From Todiramphus chloris collaris (lineage: Eukaryota > Chordata > Aves > Coraciiformes > Alcedinidae), in NCBI GenBank assembly GCA_025345505.1, contig JANVCC010000040.1:12120023-12184022 (forward strand): a stretch of 64,000 nt of DNA, read 5' to 3'. Each line of letters starts with the position of its first letter. The stretch's first letter is position 1. Below the pieces are notes generated by a model that was given only the letters and a program-made list of their open reading frames with translations, was not told the DNA's origin and did not search any database. Shown one piece after another: positions 1 to 13,885 of this stretch. Position numbers and translations under genes: made by a program.

Positions 1-3000
1 CTATTTATCAAAGTGGCATAACCCAAATTTTACTGGAAATAAACAATAAAAAGATGGTTTATTTATATAAACTATCACTTGAGAGGAATTAAAAAAGGGT
101 CTTACTAATAAATACTCTTAATTTCTCAAGCTGCTTCCCCTCCCAATGGACCATCCCTTAATGAACACATGCTCCATTTCTGTCACACCTAAGTGGCTGA
201 GGCTTGTCCCAGCTGTCTCTGATTTTCTCTTTATTGAACACTTTCAATGAGCAGAAGTTGCTCCTCCGTTAGTACCTTAGTATCATTGCTATTTGCTCAA
301 CATTTATTACTGACCATTATGGTATTTTAGGAACAGGACAAAGACCGTAACAATTAAGAGAACACTCTTTCAGTACTGGCCAGGTCAAAGCTCTTCCTTT
401 TCCTCAATCCTCAAATAACCTTTATTGGTTTTGGTTTTCCATCACATTCTCCCCTAACACTGTGGGTCAAGCCTACTGGACAGATGTAATAAATGCAATA
501 CTCTTCATCTCTATGCATATCATTTCTGGAGGCAAATAAGGATTATGAAGAAACTGGAAAAAAGTACACACAAAAGTATGGGAACATGAACTGCTGTGCT
601 ATAGAGAGGTCGCACAATGTTTCTTTGCTTAACTTGCCTTGACAGAATGACTATCTGCTGGTTTATTGCATTCTCTTGCACGTTTTCTACCCCATGTTTT
701 GAGTTTTCACAACAGTTGTATTCATTTTTCTCTTCTGTGAAGCACATTCACCAAGGCAGTTAAACTTTAAGAAACTTTCCCTGCATAGCATACTAGGAGT
801 TCTACAGCAGAATTACCCACCAGTGCAAAACATCCACAAGGCAGATTTTACTTTGGAAAATACACACTTCAATATGGTAGCACACCACCAAACACTCACA
901 CAAGGAGGATAAACACTACGAAGGAAAATGCCCCCAGTTCAAGTACATTTGAAAGCTTATTATAGTTGAGAGAATTCAACAGCAAATACCCCCTTTTCTC
1001 TCTCCTCAGCCTACCATGGGTAGGGTTACAAAATGGGAGCCGGAAAAATTTTTGACTGACATTACTATTACTGATGTGTTGCTGTTAATACCAGGAGTGA
1101 AGAGATGCAGCAACACAAAATCATTAAAGAGAAGGCAAAGAAGCAATTTTATTAATTTATAACCCCATTTTATATACTCTAGCCCCAATCTCCTAGGGTG
1201 AATGGCTGAAGTCCTGCAACACACATTTCAAAATATTTTTCCAATGTACCATAAACAACTTAGCAAAACACCAGGTGTTGGTCCAGCTTACAAAAAACAT
1301 CCTACTGTTTCTCATAACATTCATTAGAAAGGCAGGATTCTCACCAAATATTGTGAGAACCTGAGAAAATCCCTCTGATAGCAGCTTTTCAGCATCCACA
1401 ACTGATGTCCTAAATAATACTAAACATGACCAGCAACAGACCTGCTGCACCAGGAGACGGATTTTCCAAGTACATTGCCCGTGTCTTTTATACAGGATCA
1501 ACTAAGCCATCAGGCATATTAGAGACAACAGTACAGGACTTAAAATGACAAATACCTTCTATTTGTATTTTCATTTCCTATGGACCAATAAAAGCATTAG
1601 GATGTACCAGTACCAGAAGAAACACAGGGACATGCATAATTCAGATCAGCACTTCGTACTGAGTGCATAGATGTGCCTGTGCAGAAGTCTGTCTACACTT
1701 ATGAACTTAAAGTGAACTGAAACTAAATTTCAAGTGGATTTAAGTTAAATTAAATGGTTTCTACGTGTATTCTTTTCAAAAAGCATTAAACACAGGCCCT
1801 TTTAGATCCAGGCAAATATGCCTACATAGGAGTTTCAATCCACTTCACAGCACTACTTTAAAATAATGCCACCACTCACTGGCAATTTGGACGAATCTTC
1901 TCAAATGCCCCTGAACAGTCAAGCCTAACACTGAAAATATTCCTAATTGCCTCTTAATTCAACATGGTCGTTGACTCCAGAAAAAGAAAAACTCTTAAGT
2001 GAAACTTCGTAATGCTTTTGCTCTTCCTCATGCAGTTCTCTTCCAGCTCTGTTTTGCTTTGCTTTTTCAAGCAAGGGTGAACTGAGCAACAATCATTTCA
2101 CACTGTTAGGAATGGGTTAGCATCCCCACACAGGTCAATGACTCGCCTATGGCTGAACATCCCCCAGTTGATAAAACCCTAAGCCACAACTCTCCTGGCA
2201 ATAATTTATTACAAAAATAAGAAAAGGTTCAGTCTCAAGTAGCAATTACAGGTATAGGTTGCCTTCTTTTTCTTTAATACTCGTTTCATGCAAGTCTTTG
2301 CTCCCAAGTAACACTTGACTTTTAGTTCAGTCTCTGTTCCAATGACTATCCCTAACCCCAGTGTCCTTACATGAATATGGTGACAAAATTCATATTAATC
2401 AAATTTTACAACAAAAGCGGTCAGGTACAAAGTTCAGCTTTACAGGGGACTATACATGTTTTACTGCAACCAATTAACACTTCAATTAAAGCACCCATGG
2501 CTGCTCTTTATCACTTTTCATAAATCAGCATAAAGAAAAACTGTATAGAAAAGGTTAAAAATAATTTAAATTCTAAAAAGAATTCCTTAAAAAGATGTTT
2601 TTCTCTTTATTGTGGGATCTGTATTGATACCCTGTACTTTTTCAACTTTGAAAGTTTAAAGATAGAATAACTCAACCAAAATGCTACAGTAAAAATTATC
2701 TGCCACATACTGCTTTGCTGCTTCAGTAGTAAGGGAATAAACCAAAGTTAGCTGCTTTTGATAAGACTGCATTGGTTTAATTTATCAACTAATGTCAGCA
2801 GAATGAAGCACTGTGACGGGTGTGAAAAACACATTAAAGGATTCAAAAACCAACGGAAAAAAGGTTTTCCAGTACAAGCACGCAAGTCGAACAGCATTAA
2901 ATTATAACCACGTTGGGTGTTCTGTCACCTCCTCCAAAACAAACAGAGCAAGCACCAAATCGGATTTCTTCTGTGGAAAAAGGACAGTGTAAAGTTGAGA

Positions 3001-3450
3001 CATATGGACCAAAAAAGGTAAGAAGGACCAAAGTGCTACCACATTCACCCTGTTGACATAGTGGGGATTTTTTTCAGTCACCTGTATGTTCCATAGGCCA
3101 GACAACATCCTCCGCACTTCTGACACTGTAGCTCACGGCTAATTTAAAATCAAGCAAGCCCCTAAAATTATCAAGAAACACTAAAACAAATACAGATGTG
3201 TTCCTAGGGAGCTGGTGATTGAGATCGATGTTGTAGCAATAATAATGCCTTACAAAGCAAAACAAAGCTCTCCAAGTAATAACTTCAGCATCTGACTTCC
3301 TCATTATACAGTCGTGTTCTTTGCTGTTAAGAATTATTGTTTGTTTTTAAATTGTTACAGCGAGTTAATCAATTGACAAGCCTCAACCACCTTTAGACCT
3401 ACTTCTGCTGACTGATCTCTTTTGTCTTTCTACAGCAAGTTCTGTTCAAG
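1..3450. other. AT-rich non-coding stretch, no gene recognised
   Basis: Both strands are broken by frequent stop codons and the open frames reach only about 100 residues, with no recognisable domain. A short minus-strand segment near 3065-3140 lies between AG- and GT-like dinucleotides, but it lacks a pyrimidine tract at its would-be acceptor, so it is not called as an exon. The composition fits bird intron or intergenic DNA. Confidence 0.6.
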
Positions 3451-3451
3451 T

Positions 3452-3467
3452 GGGGGGGGGGGGGGGG
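3452..3467 (+). repeat. G16 homopolymer tract
   Basis: Sixteen consecutive G residues, directly visible. It follows by about 17 bases a pyrimidine-rich run ending in CTACAG (near 3410-3435) that resembles a splice acceptor. A G run of this length can form quadruplex-type structures and is prone to length change and sequencing error. Confidence 0.9.
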
Positions 3468-3949
3468 AATCAAATTACAGTTTTCAAGTAATTTATTTGG
3501 AAAAATCTAATTTGTCATCTGTACCTGTAAACAATTCTGAAGAACTAAGAACTGACACACAATTCACAAGAAGACAAGTAGACAAACATACTGTCCTACT
3601 GTGTTATTTGTTGGAGAAAAAATTGCTAAGGACAAGATTTCAATTTCCAATTTTACTAACTATGTCTTCAGCCTCTATAATCACCTACAGTTGTGAAACA
3701 AAATCATTCTCGGTGCGCTTGGACAAAGCAAGCAAATACAATCTGGAGTGAATCACATTAAAGATCTTTTACCACGTCTCTAGCCTAAGGAAAGCATAAA
3801 ACTAGAGTAAACATATGAAGATAATCTTTCAGAACAGCCACTCAAACTCCAGGAGTTTCTCTTACAGATTTCCCAGATTTTTTATTCAACAGCCCTGGTT
3901 GGATTTTGCTATTTTTTTGTCTGTGTTTAGCCCATATCCAGGGCTGAAC

Positions 3950-4385
3950 TCCAGCAGCTGCTTTAACACCCAGTGAACCCTTCCCAGATGAGAAAGGGAA
4001 TCAGGAAGAGGAGAGGAGATCCATGGGTTGAAATGAAAATGGATTTAATGAAACAGCAAAAGTAATAGCAGTGCCAATATAAAGTGAAGAAAGTTATACT
4101 TTCAGCCCAGTGAATGTATGGTGGTCACAATTAACAGGAAAGAATCCTCTGGAGCAGCATGGTAAGAGAAGCAGGACAACTACCAGGAGAAGCCCCCCAT
4201 GCTCAGCAAACTCCCCCTTTATAACAAGCATGACATGTATGGGATGGGATACATCCATAGCCAGCTCGGGGCAGCTGCCCTGGATTTTGGCCCTCTGACT
4301 GGAGGGACCCAACTGGAAACTGCTAACAGCCTGCAGACCGTGGCTGGCCAAGGACTGTCCCCTGGCAAAACCAGGACAATTTTTC
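3950..4385 (+). mobile_element. Endogenous retrovirus LTR fragment (bird ERV-L-like)
   Basis: The segment has the general layout of avian ERV-L-type LTRs: an A-rich stretch with GATTTAATGAAAC near 4042, a TTTATA box near 4218 after a C-rich run, a conserved-looking block from about 4226 (GCATGACATGTATGGGATGG), and an end near 4378 reading AAAACCAGGACA, which fits the usual CA terminus. The match is by recall of bird LTR sequences, not alignment, and the 5' edge is uncertain. No gag, pol or env reading frame lies beside it, so it is best read as a decayed solo LTR or LTR fragment. Strand is inferred from the position of the TATA-like box and the CA end. Confidence 0.45.
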
Positions 4386-4507
4386 TTCCATCACTTTTCT
4401 AAGTCTGCCTTTGAACCAATCCAAATTCTTAGTATTTACAAAGTCCGGGGACAAGAAGTACAACTACTCCCCTGAATGTTACATGAATCAGATTTTTCTT
4501 TATTTTG

Positions 4508-4540
4508 ACAGAATCACAGAATGGGAGGGATGTTGGTCAG
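4508..4540 (-). mobile_element. CR1 LINE 3'-tail fragment
   Basis: The motif ACAGAATCACAGAATGGGAG followed by a G-rich TGTTGG stretch is the reverse complement of the CR1 3' terminus. Only about 30 bases are recognisable and they lie about 130 bases beyond the LTR fragment. It is a strongly truncated or eroded copy. Confidence 0.5.
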
Positions 4541-4700
4541 AATGTTAGAGAACTTTGTATCTTCCATTTGCTAATTTATGTTGTATAGCTCTCATATGGG
4601 GAAACAGCAGTGAGTGAGCAGGCCCTATGTCACTCACCACTGCACAGACTCCAACCATGTCACCAGTCACTGTTTTGTTTTGGTTTTTAACTAAGTAATA

Positions 4701-5186
4701 TTGAAGTCATTTTTCACAAGGAAACCATGCCATAATTTGTGCAACCCAGCTCACTGGCTCTTACCCTTTGAAGTTCTCCTATATCATTCTTTCAACAGAA
4801 GAATGAGATTTCGACATGCCCCTCAAGGTATGGACATCCCACAGATTTATGCAATGGCAGTGATGATATTTTTGGTTATGTTCTTTGAATGTATTTTCTA
4901 CTGGTTTGTCTTGTTTGTTCTAAGGAGGGCGGATGTTTGCACTGTTTTAATATCGTATGGATATCTTGTCCACTGTCACACTAACATAACTTTCCTGACT
5001 ATTAACAGACAATTCACCACATCGTGTTTCCTCAACAATTACCAATATCACTTGCTGTTTTCTCTCCCACCCATTCAGCATCGTGAGAACTTTTTCACTG
5101 CCTGTGTCTTCACTACCCTGGATAACAGTTGGTATACAGAAGACAATCACCTCACAACCTATCTATCTGTTTTCCTAGGTCATTAA
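4701..5186 (+). other. Open frame of 161 codons, probably chance
   Basis: This is among the longest open frames in the AT-rich part of the window. The translation is rich in F, Y, L and C and holds one strongly hydrophobic stretch (about residues 50-75) that could look like a membrane segment, but T-rich random DNA gives the same appearance. No family is recognised, there is no clear promoter or polyadenylation signal, and the reverse strand is also open for 67 codons (4947-5150). It could be part of an old transposon, but nothing in the sequence proves it. Confidence 0.15.
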
Positions 5187-5262
5187 AAAAAATCAACACA
5201 AAAAACCCACAACAAAACAAAACCAAAAAAACCCTCAACAACCCACCAAAATTAAGTTTGCC
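5186..5262. repeat. A/C-rich low-complexity tract
   Basis: Runs of A broken by single C or CC (AACAAAACAAAACC-like units). Similar tracts recur at about 18.12, 20.64, 29.26, 45.61 and 62.09 kb, and as T/G-rich complement at 15.30 and 49.47 kb. Confidence 0.75.
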
Positions 5263-8200
5263 CCACCAGTGGAACAGCAAAGCCCAGGAGGAGGCTGTAA
5301 CACGCTGAAAAAACAGACAAATTCAGCACTTCTCTGTAACAATGCACATTGACCTTACACATCATGGTACCTGCTCTCCTCTGCATACAGCACAGGCCAG
5401 AAATTAATATACTCCTCTGTTTCTCGATGGATAGAATTGAGCCTTAAGGACTCTGACAAGTTTACACAAACCAAGCAGTTCACAGAAAAGGCAGAAGAAT
5501 TGCCTGGACAAGACATACATGCACAAACACATCACAAGTTCATGCTGTGCACCGTTAGAGAAAAAGTGTTAGACACAATGACTCAAAAGGGATAACATTT
5601 TAGAGTAAATAAACGTAGACCTTTCTACATGTACCAGAAAGATATTTTTGATGTGAAAAACACCACAATATATTCTTTCTAAGCAACAAATACTGAGTCA
5701 TGTGGCGAGTGACCTAGTTTCCTTTTCATTTTATGTGTATTTTTAGTCATTCCCTGTTGATTTATGTTTTCATTAAAACCTCAGGGATACGTCCTTTTGA
5801 AGTCTTCTGGAGACTGAATGGACATACGATGCTTCGTACAGAATACCGGGGCATTCTTCCCCAATGTTCCCTCTCTCTTAAAAGTCATACCTCTAATAGG
5901 AGCTCAAATGAAGAACAAATAAGCATCATTTGTTTGGTTCTATTTTATCTTTCCTTCACAGGAATTTAAATGCAAATGTGAAATAGAAGGAACACCAACA
6001 AATGCATCATCTGGCAGCGCAGGCTAATGACCACAATCAGGAAGGAGAAAGGAGACCCCTGTGCTCTCTGCTTACTGCCACAGCACGCTGCAGTTGGCAA
6101 CACAAGTTCTGTCCATCTTATTTTTTGCAACTGAATTTATACAGAGATACTTTGAAAATCCTCCCAGTATTTACATAGAAGTGGTGTGATTTGTTTCCAT
6201 AACCTTGTGAAATGTGAAACCTCGACAGCATACAACATTTTATATAAACAATTAAGGAGATTGTATTGATCTGAAATAGAAAAGCCAGCCCACCTAAGAA
6301 AAAAGCCCTCTGAATGCCTCCAACCGTGCAGAAGATGCACTAGAAGGGTTTCCTTTTTGAATAATTCTGAGTTAAATTTGCAGTCAGTGGAAATGTCCAG
6401 TTGTTCTCACACCAGAAATGTAAAGTCAGTGAAATGAGATCCACTGTTGTAATGGGTTTTTTTAGTGTCAAAATAGACCATTGAACTTCAAAACTTAGGT
6501 CTAGATTTCAGAAGTTCAGAGCAATTAGTAGCTGAATTTTTTGGTTTGCCCGTTCTCTACCACTGAATTGTTCCATTAGATTTTGTATAATAAACAAGCA
6601 CAAAATATTGCATAATGACACAGCTTCAAATGCAGGCTCAATTACAGTAATGATCTTCATAATTATATTAGGACAGTCTAGGTTTCCCTACAGCTCTCTG
6701 TTTTTCAATTTTAAGAGACTTATGTGCATGATGACAGGTCTGTGTGCTCCTAAGACTATTCTTACTTTCTCCTGTCTACTTTCGCATGCTTCACAAATTC
6801 AGTTTTAAGCTGCAGTTTTCAAGTATTTTGTCAATCACAGTTTATCAAATGCATTCTGCTAAGGCAGCTGTCAGGACAAGACTCAGGAATGACAAGCTGT
6901 CTTAGCTCCTGTTCATTCTATCCTTAAGTCACCAATTTTTATTTTTATCTCTGAGAAGGAAAAATACTCTGGATAGACAAGGCTCTACCTGTTCACTAAA
7001 CAGGCAGTGGAGTCACTATGTTGGCAAGGATCCTCATCAGCAGAACTAGGAGTACCAATAAATTCCCAGCAGCCCATTTATGCCTATTTTTTTCCTTATC
7101 ATAAGTGCTATTCTGAAAATACTACTGACATTCTGCACATAGAAGTGATTGAGTAAAAAGATACAGTGCAGGTTGTCAATTCATCCTGAAATAGCCTCTA
7201 GTGGATACATAAAAGCCATCTAAAGCACAGCAGAAGACAGTGCTATTACACAGCATCGCCACATTCCCTGCAAAACAGTCCAGACAAAATTCTGGCCTCT
7301 GTTACACACGCACAAAATGATGACAGCATATATCACTATTTATATATATGGTGAAGGATCAGTGCATCCCCAAGTATCTTCTTATAAATCCTGGTAATTG
7401 AGAACTTCATGGCATCTTACTCTGCACAGATGTTGTGATAAGTCATAAAGGTGAAAATGGGAATTATGCCAAACTTGCCTTTTACCATTAATTCTGTTAT
7501 CAACTACAGTACCTAAAAGAATGTTCACTTGTAATGACAAATCAAGACTGGGAATGAAGTATAAACCTGATTTCATACCCCTGCCCCCGCAGTTATTATC
7601 ACTGAAATGTCACAAGCATGAGACAGCTTATCTCCACATATATGATCAAAATGAGTGCCATTTTATCCTATACATGGTCTGCTGTGGGATGAAGGAGGGA
7701 GTTTGAAAACTAGGATCCAGTGTTAATCTACACCAAACCCTTCTGCTTTAAAGGGAATAGAATGAAGAAATTTCAGTCTCTGTTACAGAGGAAGCAAGAA
7801 ATAGGCAAAGTAGTGACTTGAAATTCAGAAGTGCTGAATATTTCCTGTACCAGTGAAGGTTAAGAGAAAATAGTATTTGAAACAGGCTGGCATTTTATTA
7901 TTAACAGACAGTATATGAACTTGTCGGAAAATTTTCAACTGTTGTCCCTATTTTCAGTATCCATCATTGTTCATTTATGCCATATAAAAAAGAACAAAAC
8001 ACTAAATGGGCCAGAGTAGTCTCAATGCTAACAGAAAAATCATTAGGATATGAACAGGAGACACCGAACTACCTTAAAGCAATGTCTCATTGCCAACCCT
8101 TGCAGGAAAGAAGGTTGGAAACAGAGCTAGAGGCCAGAGTGAAGAGTGCAGGAAGACATCAGAGATAAGATCACAGCAAGCAAGCTTGTGGATAGCTGGC

Positions 8201-11200
8201 CTGATGTTGTTTCACAGCACTGCAGACTGGTTTTGTGACAGACCAAACTGAAATCAGAAGTACACGAAGAACTGTTGCATCTTAACAACACTCCCCAGCT
8301 CCCTCTTAGGGCAGCTATTTTTGTATTATGATTCTTGAGGTCCTAGATAAAGGAAACCAGAAAGCAAATGGGAGAATTTAAGTTTCATTTATACACTGTA
8401 TCTTCAGCTAGCTTAGATAAAACTACTGGAGCAGGTGAGCACAGCCTTTTTGCTATTTTGAAAGGAATCTCTTCCACCTATTAAAACGTGCACTTTGTTG
8501 CATCACGTTGCCTGCGTTAAGAATCAGTCTGTCTGTGAAGATAATGCTGATGTTGTGCAGAGTTTGTAATGTAATGCCTTGTTCTGAGAACTGTGAAAGT
8601 CTGGGGGCAAAATGATGGTAGCTAACCTTACCAAAAGACTAGGATGATTACTGCAATCAAACAGGACCAACCCTTGTCAGTGTATCTGGTCAACTCACAG
8701 AAACTGTTAATAGTCCAGTTATACTCACTAGCAGAATGTGTAGAACATGAACATTAATAAAAGCACCAACAAAAAAAGTCAAGGACATGTAAACAAGAAG
8801 TTCTATATTTTTCAGGTTTACAGAGGAGAACCAGCTGTTTCCAAGTGATGTTCCCTATTTCATTACTTCAGCGGTAACGCTGTTCTCTCTGTGCATGTAT
8901 GCCAAAGTTAAGTGGTTTTCCACTAGAATAGGCTGCTGAATATCTGCTGAGGGCAGAAGGACATATATTCATGGACTGGTTATTTCATGGAACTGCCTCT
9001 TCGTCTATCACCGAGGGTACTGTCTACTCTAAATGGTTCTCATTCATCCCTTTTTGCAGAAACTCAGCATTGCTTTCATTACCTCTGACACAAGTAAAAC
9101 TCCTTAGTTCATTTTCTGAAAGTATTTAATTTTTTTACGGATTCACAACTCTGTTTTCAATAGACTGTGAAGACAAGACGATGCCTTGTTACTATGCAAA
9201 GTTACCTTTCTTCTTTTTATTGTTCAAACAAGCCCTAAGAATCCATTTAGAATGAAGCAGGGGAGGGGGCTGGCCCCATCCATAGGCCGTGTTTCCTCTC
9301 CTTGACACTCCTCTTTTTTGTGCTGGTCACAAATATTGCACGCATCAATCTTTTCCAGTGGATCCAAAGAGTGCATCAGGATGGAAAGCATGCTTTAGGT
9401 ATAAAATACTACATGGAACTTCTAGTTTGCCAGCTAATGTAAAAATATGCCAAGAGATAAATTTAAGAACATAATAAAAAGAACTTTCACAGGCTAGTAT
9501 TTTATTTTTGTTTTAGATTTTCTTTTTAGTACCACTCATTGAGCCAATTTACATCACTTTGAAAAAAAAGGAAGGGCTGCTTAAAAAATATTTTCTGCTT
9601 TCCATTTATGTAACATCTCCCAAGTAAGAAAAGATGACACAGTGTTTCCCCTGAGAAGCAGGCACACTAAAAATGTATTTTCTAGATATGGTCCACTAAC
9701 ATGAACGTAAGTGTGCACCGTGAGACAGAAAATTGTATATAATTGTCAAGATGAAGAGATGTGGTAACAGGACTCTTCCAAAGAGAGATGTTACTTAAGC
9801 AATGCCAGTATGCTGACCAGATTCCTGTTTAGTTATGCAGGAAAGATAAGAGTATTAAGATAACAGTGTATATGATAGATAAGAAAGATAAGTAATAGGT
9901 AGTCCAGATTTCCTAGAAGGCTGTATGGAGATACAAGAACACAGGCAGAAGATGACAATTCAAGTGAGCAAAGGAGTCACTAGAAACGTGTATACACCAC
10001 ATGGTACAGACTGTGCCTCATCCCAGTAACAATCTCCCAACTGTCATTTCTCCATTTCTTTTACCACAGTACCTCTGATGTGGCTACCAAGGGACTCCGT
10101 GGTCACTGAAGTGGAATGTCAAGTATTTCACCAGTCACTGTGGCCCATGAGCTGTCCAATGTGTTGGGTCTATGGTGTAGTGCATTAAAGGTATTCAATC
10201 ATCTAGGAGTAAAGGCTTATGTTAGAAAACAGGATTTAAATCCAAACCTGCAGTGTACACAATGCTGTTTATCATTCATAAAGTCTATCTAGCTGATTGC
10301 CATGTTCCAACACAGAGAAACTCACAGTTGTAAAACCGGCCCTCTGCTGAAGTAGGGAGTAAACAGAGTTGGGCAGTTACGACAACGCAGAAACTCTTTT
10401 CTAAAGGCAGTTGGAAATGCACTAACTCACTTCTGGACATAAGAATTTTACAGAATAACATAGTATGATACCATTCATACATTCCTTGATGAAGCAACGC
10501 ATGACACTCGGACATTTTAACCAGTCTTTCACAACTGAAAGGTCTTTTTTAGAATTACTCAGTCTTATTTCATCACAAGTAATTGCAACTATTTAACTTT
10601 CTATTTTTGAGCGAGAGACCTTAGATGTCATCTGGTAGATAGAGACCATTAGAAAAATCACACCCATAATAACAGTACTTCACAAAAGGTATGGAAATAT
10701 TGGTAGGATCTTGTTTACCTAACTTGAGACGCTTAAACCATACCCAAAATCTTGACACTGAAGCCAAACCTCCTATTCTCCACAGTCAGTGGAGGGAAAT
10801 AAGCACTCCAGGAACGTGTTCAGAGGGAGAAACTGCCTACTGAACTTCTGACTTGACTTCCTCTGGAAAGTATCCAAAGGCATCGAACACTCTCTACTGA
10901 CTCTGTGAAGAAACCATGTGCTTTAGTTGCACAACTGCTTCATTAAGCACAAGCTACATGCACAATTATGTGGATTAAACCTGTGCTTTGGACATTTCGT
11001 TCTTTTAATCCACAGAACAGAATGTATGAACAGTCTTGCTAAAAAACCCACTCTTGCATGACTGGGTAATAGAAATTGATACAGCAAGGAAAAATGTTAA
11101 ATTTAAATGTCACTAAGCATGAACAACCCTTGGCTGTGTTAAAGGTTTGAGCAGTTCAGCCAAGGCAACGATTCACTGTAAGAGAACTCAAGGCCTGTGA

Positions 11201-13820
11201 CTGAACCTACATTTCCACTGTGCAAGAAAATTCCACAGAGCCACTTCCACAACTCTCCAACAAATCTCCTCTCCCTCTGTTCTTCAATTACGAATGCCCA
11301 AGGAAGTCCACTCATTGCACAGGTAGATTCCATAACACATCACCAGTTTGAAATAAGAAGCATATAAACGGCCACAAAATTTTAAATTCATACTTGAAAA
11401 ATCATACCTAGTGACTCTTTAAATGGAGAAGTGGAACCTTCTTAATACTGAAGTAACACGCTGACTATATGAGGAACTGTGACAACTTATACACAGGATT
11501 TGCCATATGTCCAAGAGAGAATATACTGAGAGAATACTTACTACAATTCCAGTAGATAAATAACAGTAACTACCAGTAACTAATAGAACATTAACATGCT
11601 AGACTACTTATGTATTCATACAGATTCAATGCAGTATTCTATATTATTATATCAGTTCTATTTAAGACAATTTATCCAGAATGACCAATTTTATTTCAAG
11701 GTACAATTTTTGAGAAGCTAGGTACTGGATTTTCCCAGATCTTTGATGTTCCATGATTCTTCGTGCAAAAATATGAGATTAATGGATCTATGTGGGAAAT
11801 TTAGTAAAGACAATATGCAAATATTGTGATAGTCTCCCTTACACGAAATTAGGGTACAAAGGAAGATTATATGAACAGAACTATGAGATACTGAATTAAT
11901 TTACCTTCAAATATTAGAGATAGTAAATCTTCTGCTCATTTCCAGCTTTCTAAGAATCATCTTAATGCTAAATATGTTAATGTATCTATACTAGTTAATG
12001 CATTTTTATACTACTGTGTTCTTCACAGACCTTTGTGCTTAATAAACATCATGTACACGATCTTTATTGGGTTTTAAATTTTAATTATTTTGGCTTTCAC
12101 AGAAAGCAAGAGACTGTTCTCATTGAATGTCAGCGTAAAACTGATGCAAGTGAGGAACAGTAGTGTTGTTACAAACTCTCCCTGTTTTCTTTTTGTTCAG
12201 TTCATCTAAGACAGATAGATATATAAAAAATAGGTGATGAAAAAGAATATTTAGGATTGGTTATTCAAATGTACCTGTCAGAGCTGCATAATGAAGACCA
12301 GTAACGTGTGTTCCACAACAGAAATATTTTTCCTTTTTAAGATCCCCTTTATAATTTAACTAGCCTGAAGATTCTTCTGAACTGCCAGAACTAAAAATAA
12401 AGATTGTTTTTATGTTATTGTGAATCAGTTAATTTCGGGTTCTACTTTTCATCAAACAATTATACCTACAACCCTCCCTACCCCGCCTCCATTCTAATTT
12501 GTGCTGCTACACAAACTAGGAGAGAACTGTTAGCAATAGCTACGGCAGTGCACCTTGAACTGACACTGACATACTTCACAGGCTAAAGAAACTGGTTTTC
12601 TACACTGTGATTATTCATTTCTTGCATCTCCAGAATGCTACTTTAGAACTGGGCTGTAAAGCATAATAAATTAATCTGTTAGGGTATCATTAAACTTAGT
12701 AAGCATTTTTTTAATCCCATTTTTCCCCAGTAATTCTCCTGCATATGCTCAATCTCCTACAGAACCAATCATTTACACTCCTTCTCCCCTTTCTGTTTTC
12801 CGTGTCAGACCATCGTCTTCAATTAAGTGTAGATACAGACCCTGAAGATGACTACTAAAGGCCATCCCAGTGGGAAATGACAACTGCCCAACTATACTAA
12901 AGGTCTGCAGGAATTGTGATTGTCCAGCAAGTTAATAATTTATCTTGCTTTGCTTATTTTACAGCTAGAGGTTTTTTTCTCCCCCCACTGTTGAGAGCAC
13001 TATCTTTTTTAATGATATCAATACTATCTTACAATCTATGCAATGTTCACTCGTCCACAGATCTCATTTTTAATCACTTTAGCATGTCCCTGACCTTACT
13101 ATTTTGGAGAACGGAAATACAGCAAGAAAGGACAAACTGAGGTGATCAGGTAAATGAGTTTCCCAAATCATTAACACCATGAAGAGCAAGGATTCAGTGC
13201 GTTACTTCAGCTTCAGAGGATATAATTACATGTTTTGATTAGCAGATATATTTTCCCAGCCTCAGGTGTCAACAAGGGTTCAAGTGTATAACATGTATAA
13301 ATGGGTGCTAATTTTACTAGTCATGAAAATGTGCTTCGCTAATTACATTTATATCCTCTTAGCCAATTTTCATTCGATATTGCTTCTCTGTAGCACATCT
13401 TCCTGTTTATTTCCTTACAATGACATTTGAGCTCTTCCAAATGACACAGTGATTCTAAAATTCAGGAGGCATGACAAGTTCCTCCCCCACTGAAGATCTG
13501 TCGTAGTCACGAAAAACTAACAAGAGTTATAGAAGCCTATACAATTTGTGGTCATTTTTGAATCTCTGCGAGTTGTATCCCATTTAGGATGTTAGCATTT
13601 GGGATTAAAAACTCACAGCAAAAGTGGTTCTATTTCACCCAGCTGATTCTTGCTAGGAATGTAAGAATTTCTGACTGCCAACACCAAAAAGTAGGGGAGC
13701 AAGTCTGTTTTAAGAGAGTGAAGCCCTTTTACCTGCCCTGCAGTTTCCTGACAGTTCTTCGTGTTTGCTGACAGATACAAGATGAGGATTGACTACCTAA
13801 AGAAACTCTTTTCAGACAGC
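5263..13820. other. AT-rich stretch without recognisable genes
   Basis: No reading frame longer than about 80 codons and no recognised domain, repeat family or RNA gene was seen. The segment includes scattered A- and T-runs only. It is consistent with intronic or intergenic DNA of a bird. Confidence 0.55.
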
Positions 13821-13824
13821 TAGC

Positions 13825-13885
13825 CACAGAACGGTTTGGGCTGGAAGAGACCTTCTAAAGGTCAGCTATTTCCATGCCCTAATCA
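13825..13885 (-). mobile_element. CR1-like LINE 3'-end fragment
   Basis: The order CACAGAACGGTTTGGGCTGGAAGAGACC followed by a TTCTAAAGGTCAGCT-type block matches the reverse complement of a CR1 3' untranslated end (usual form: ACAGAATGGTTT, GGAAGGGACC, AAAGGTCATCT). It is diverged and truncated after about 60 bases. Confidence 0.6.

Noticed and set aside
3074-3126. Small minus-strand segment between AG and GT that could be an exon
   Set aside because: No pyrimidine tract before the acceptor and no recognised peptide.
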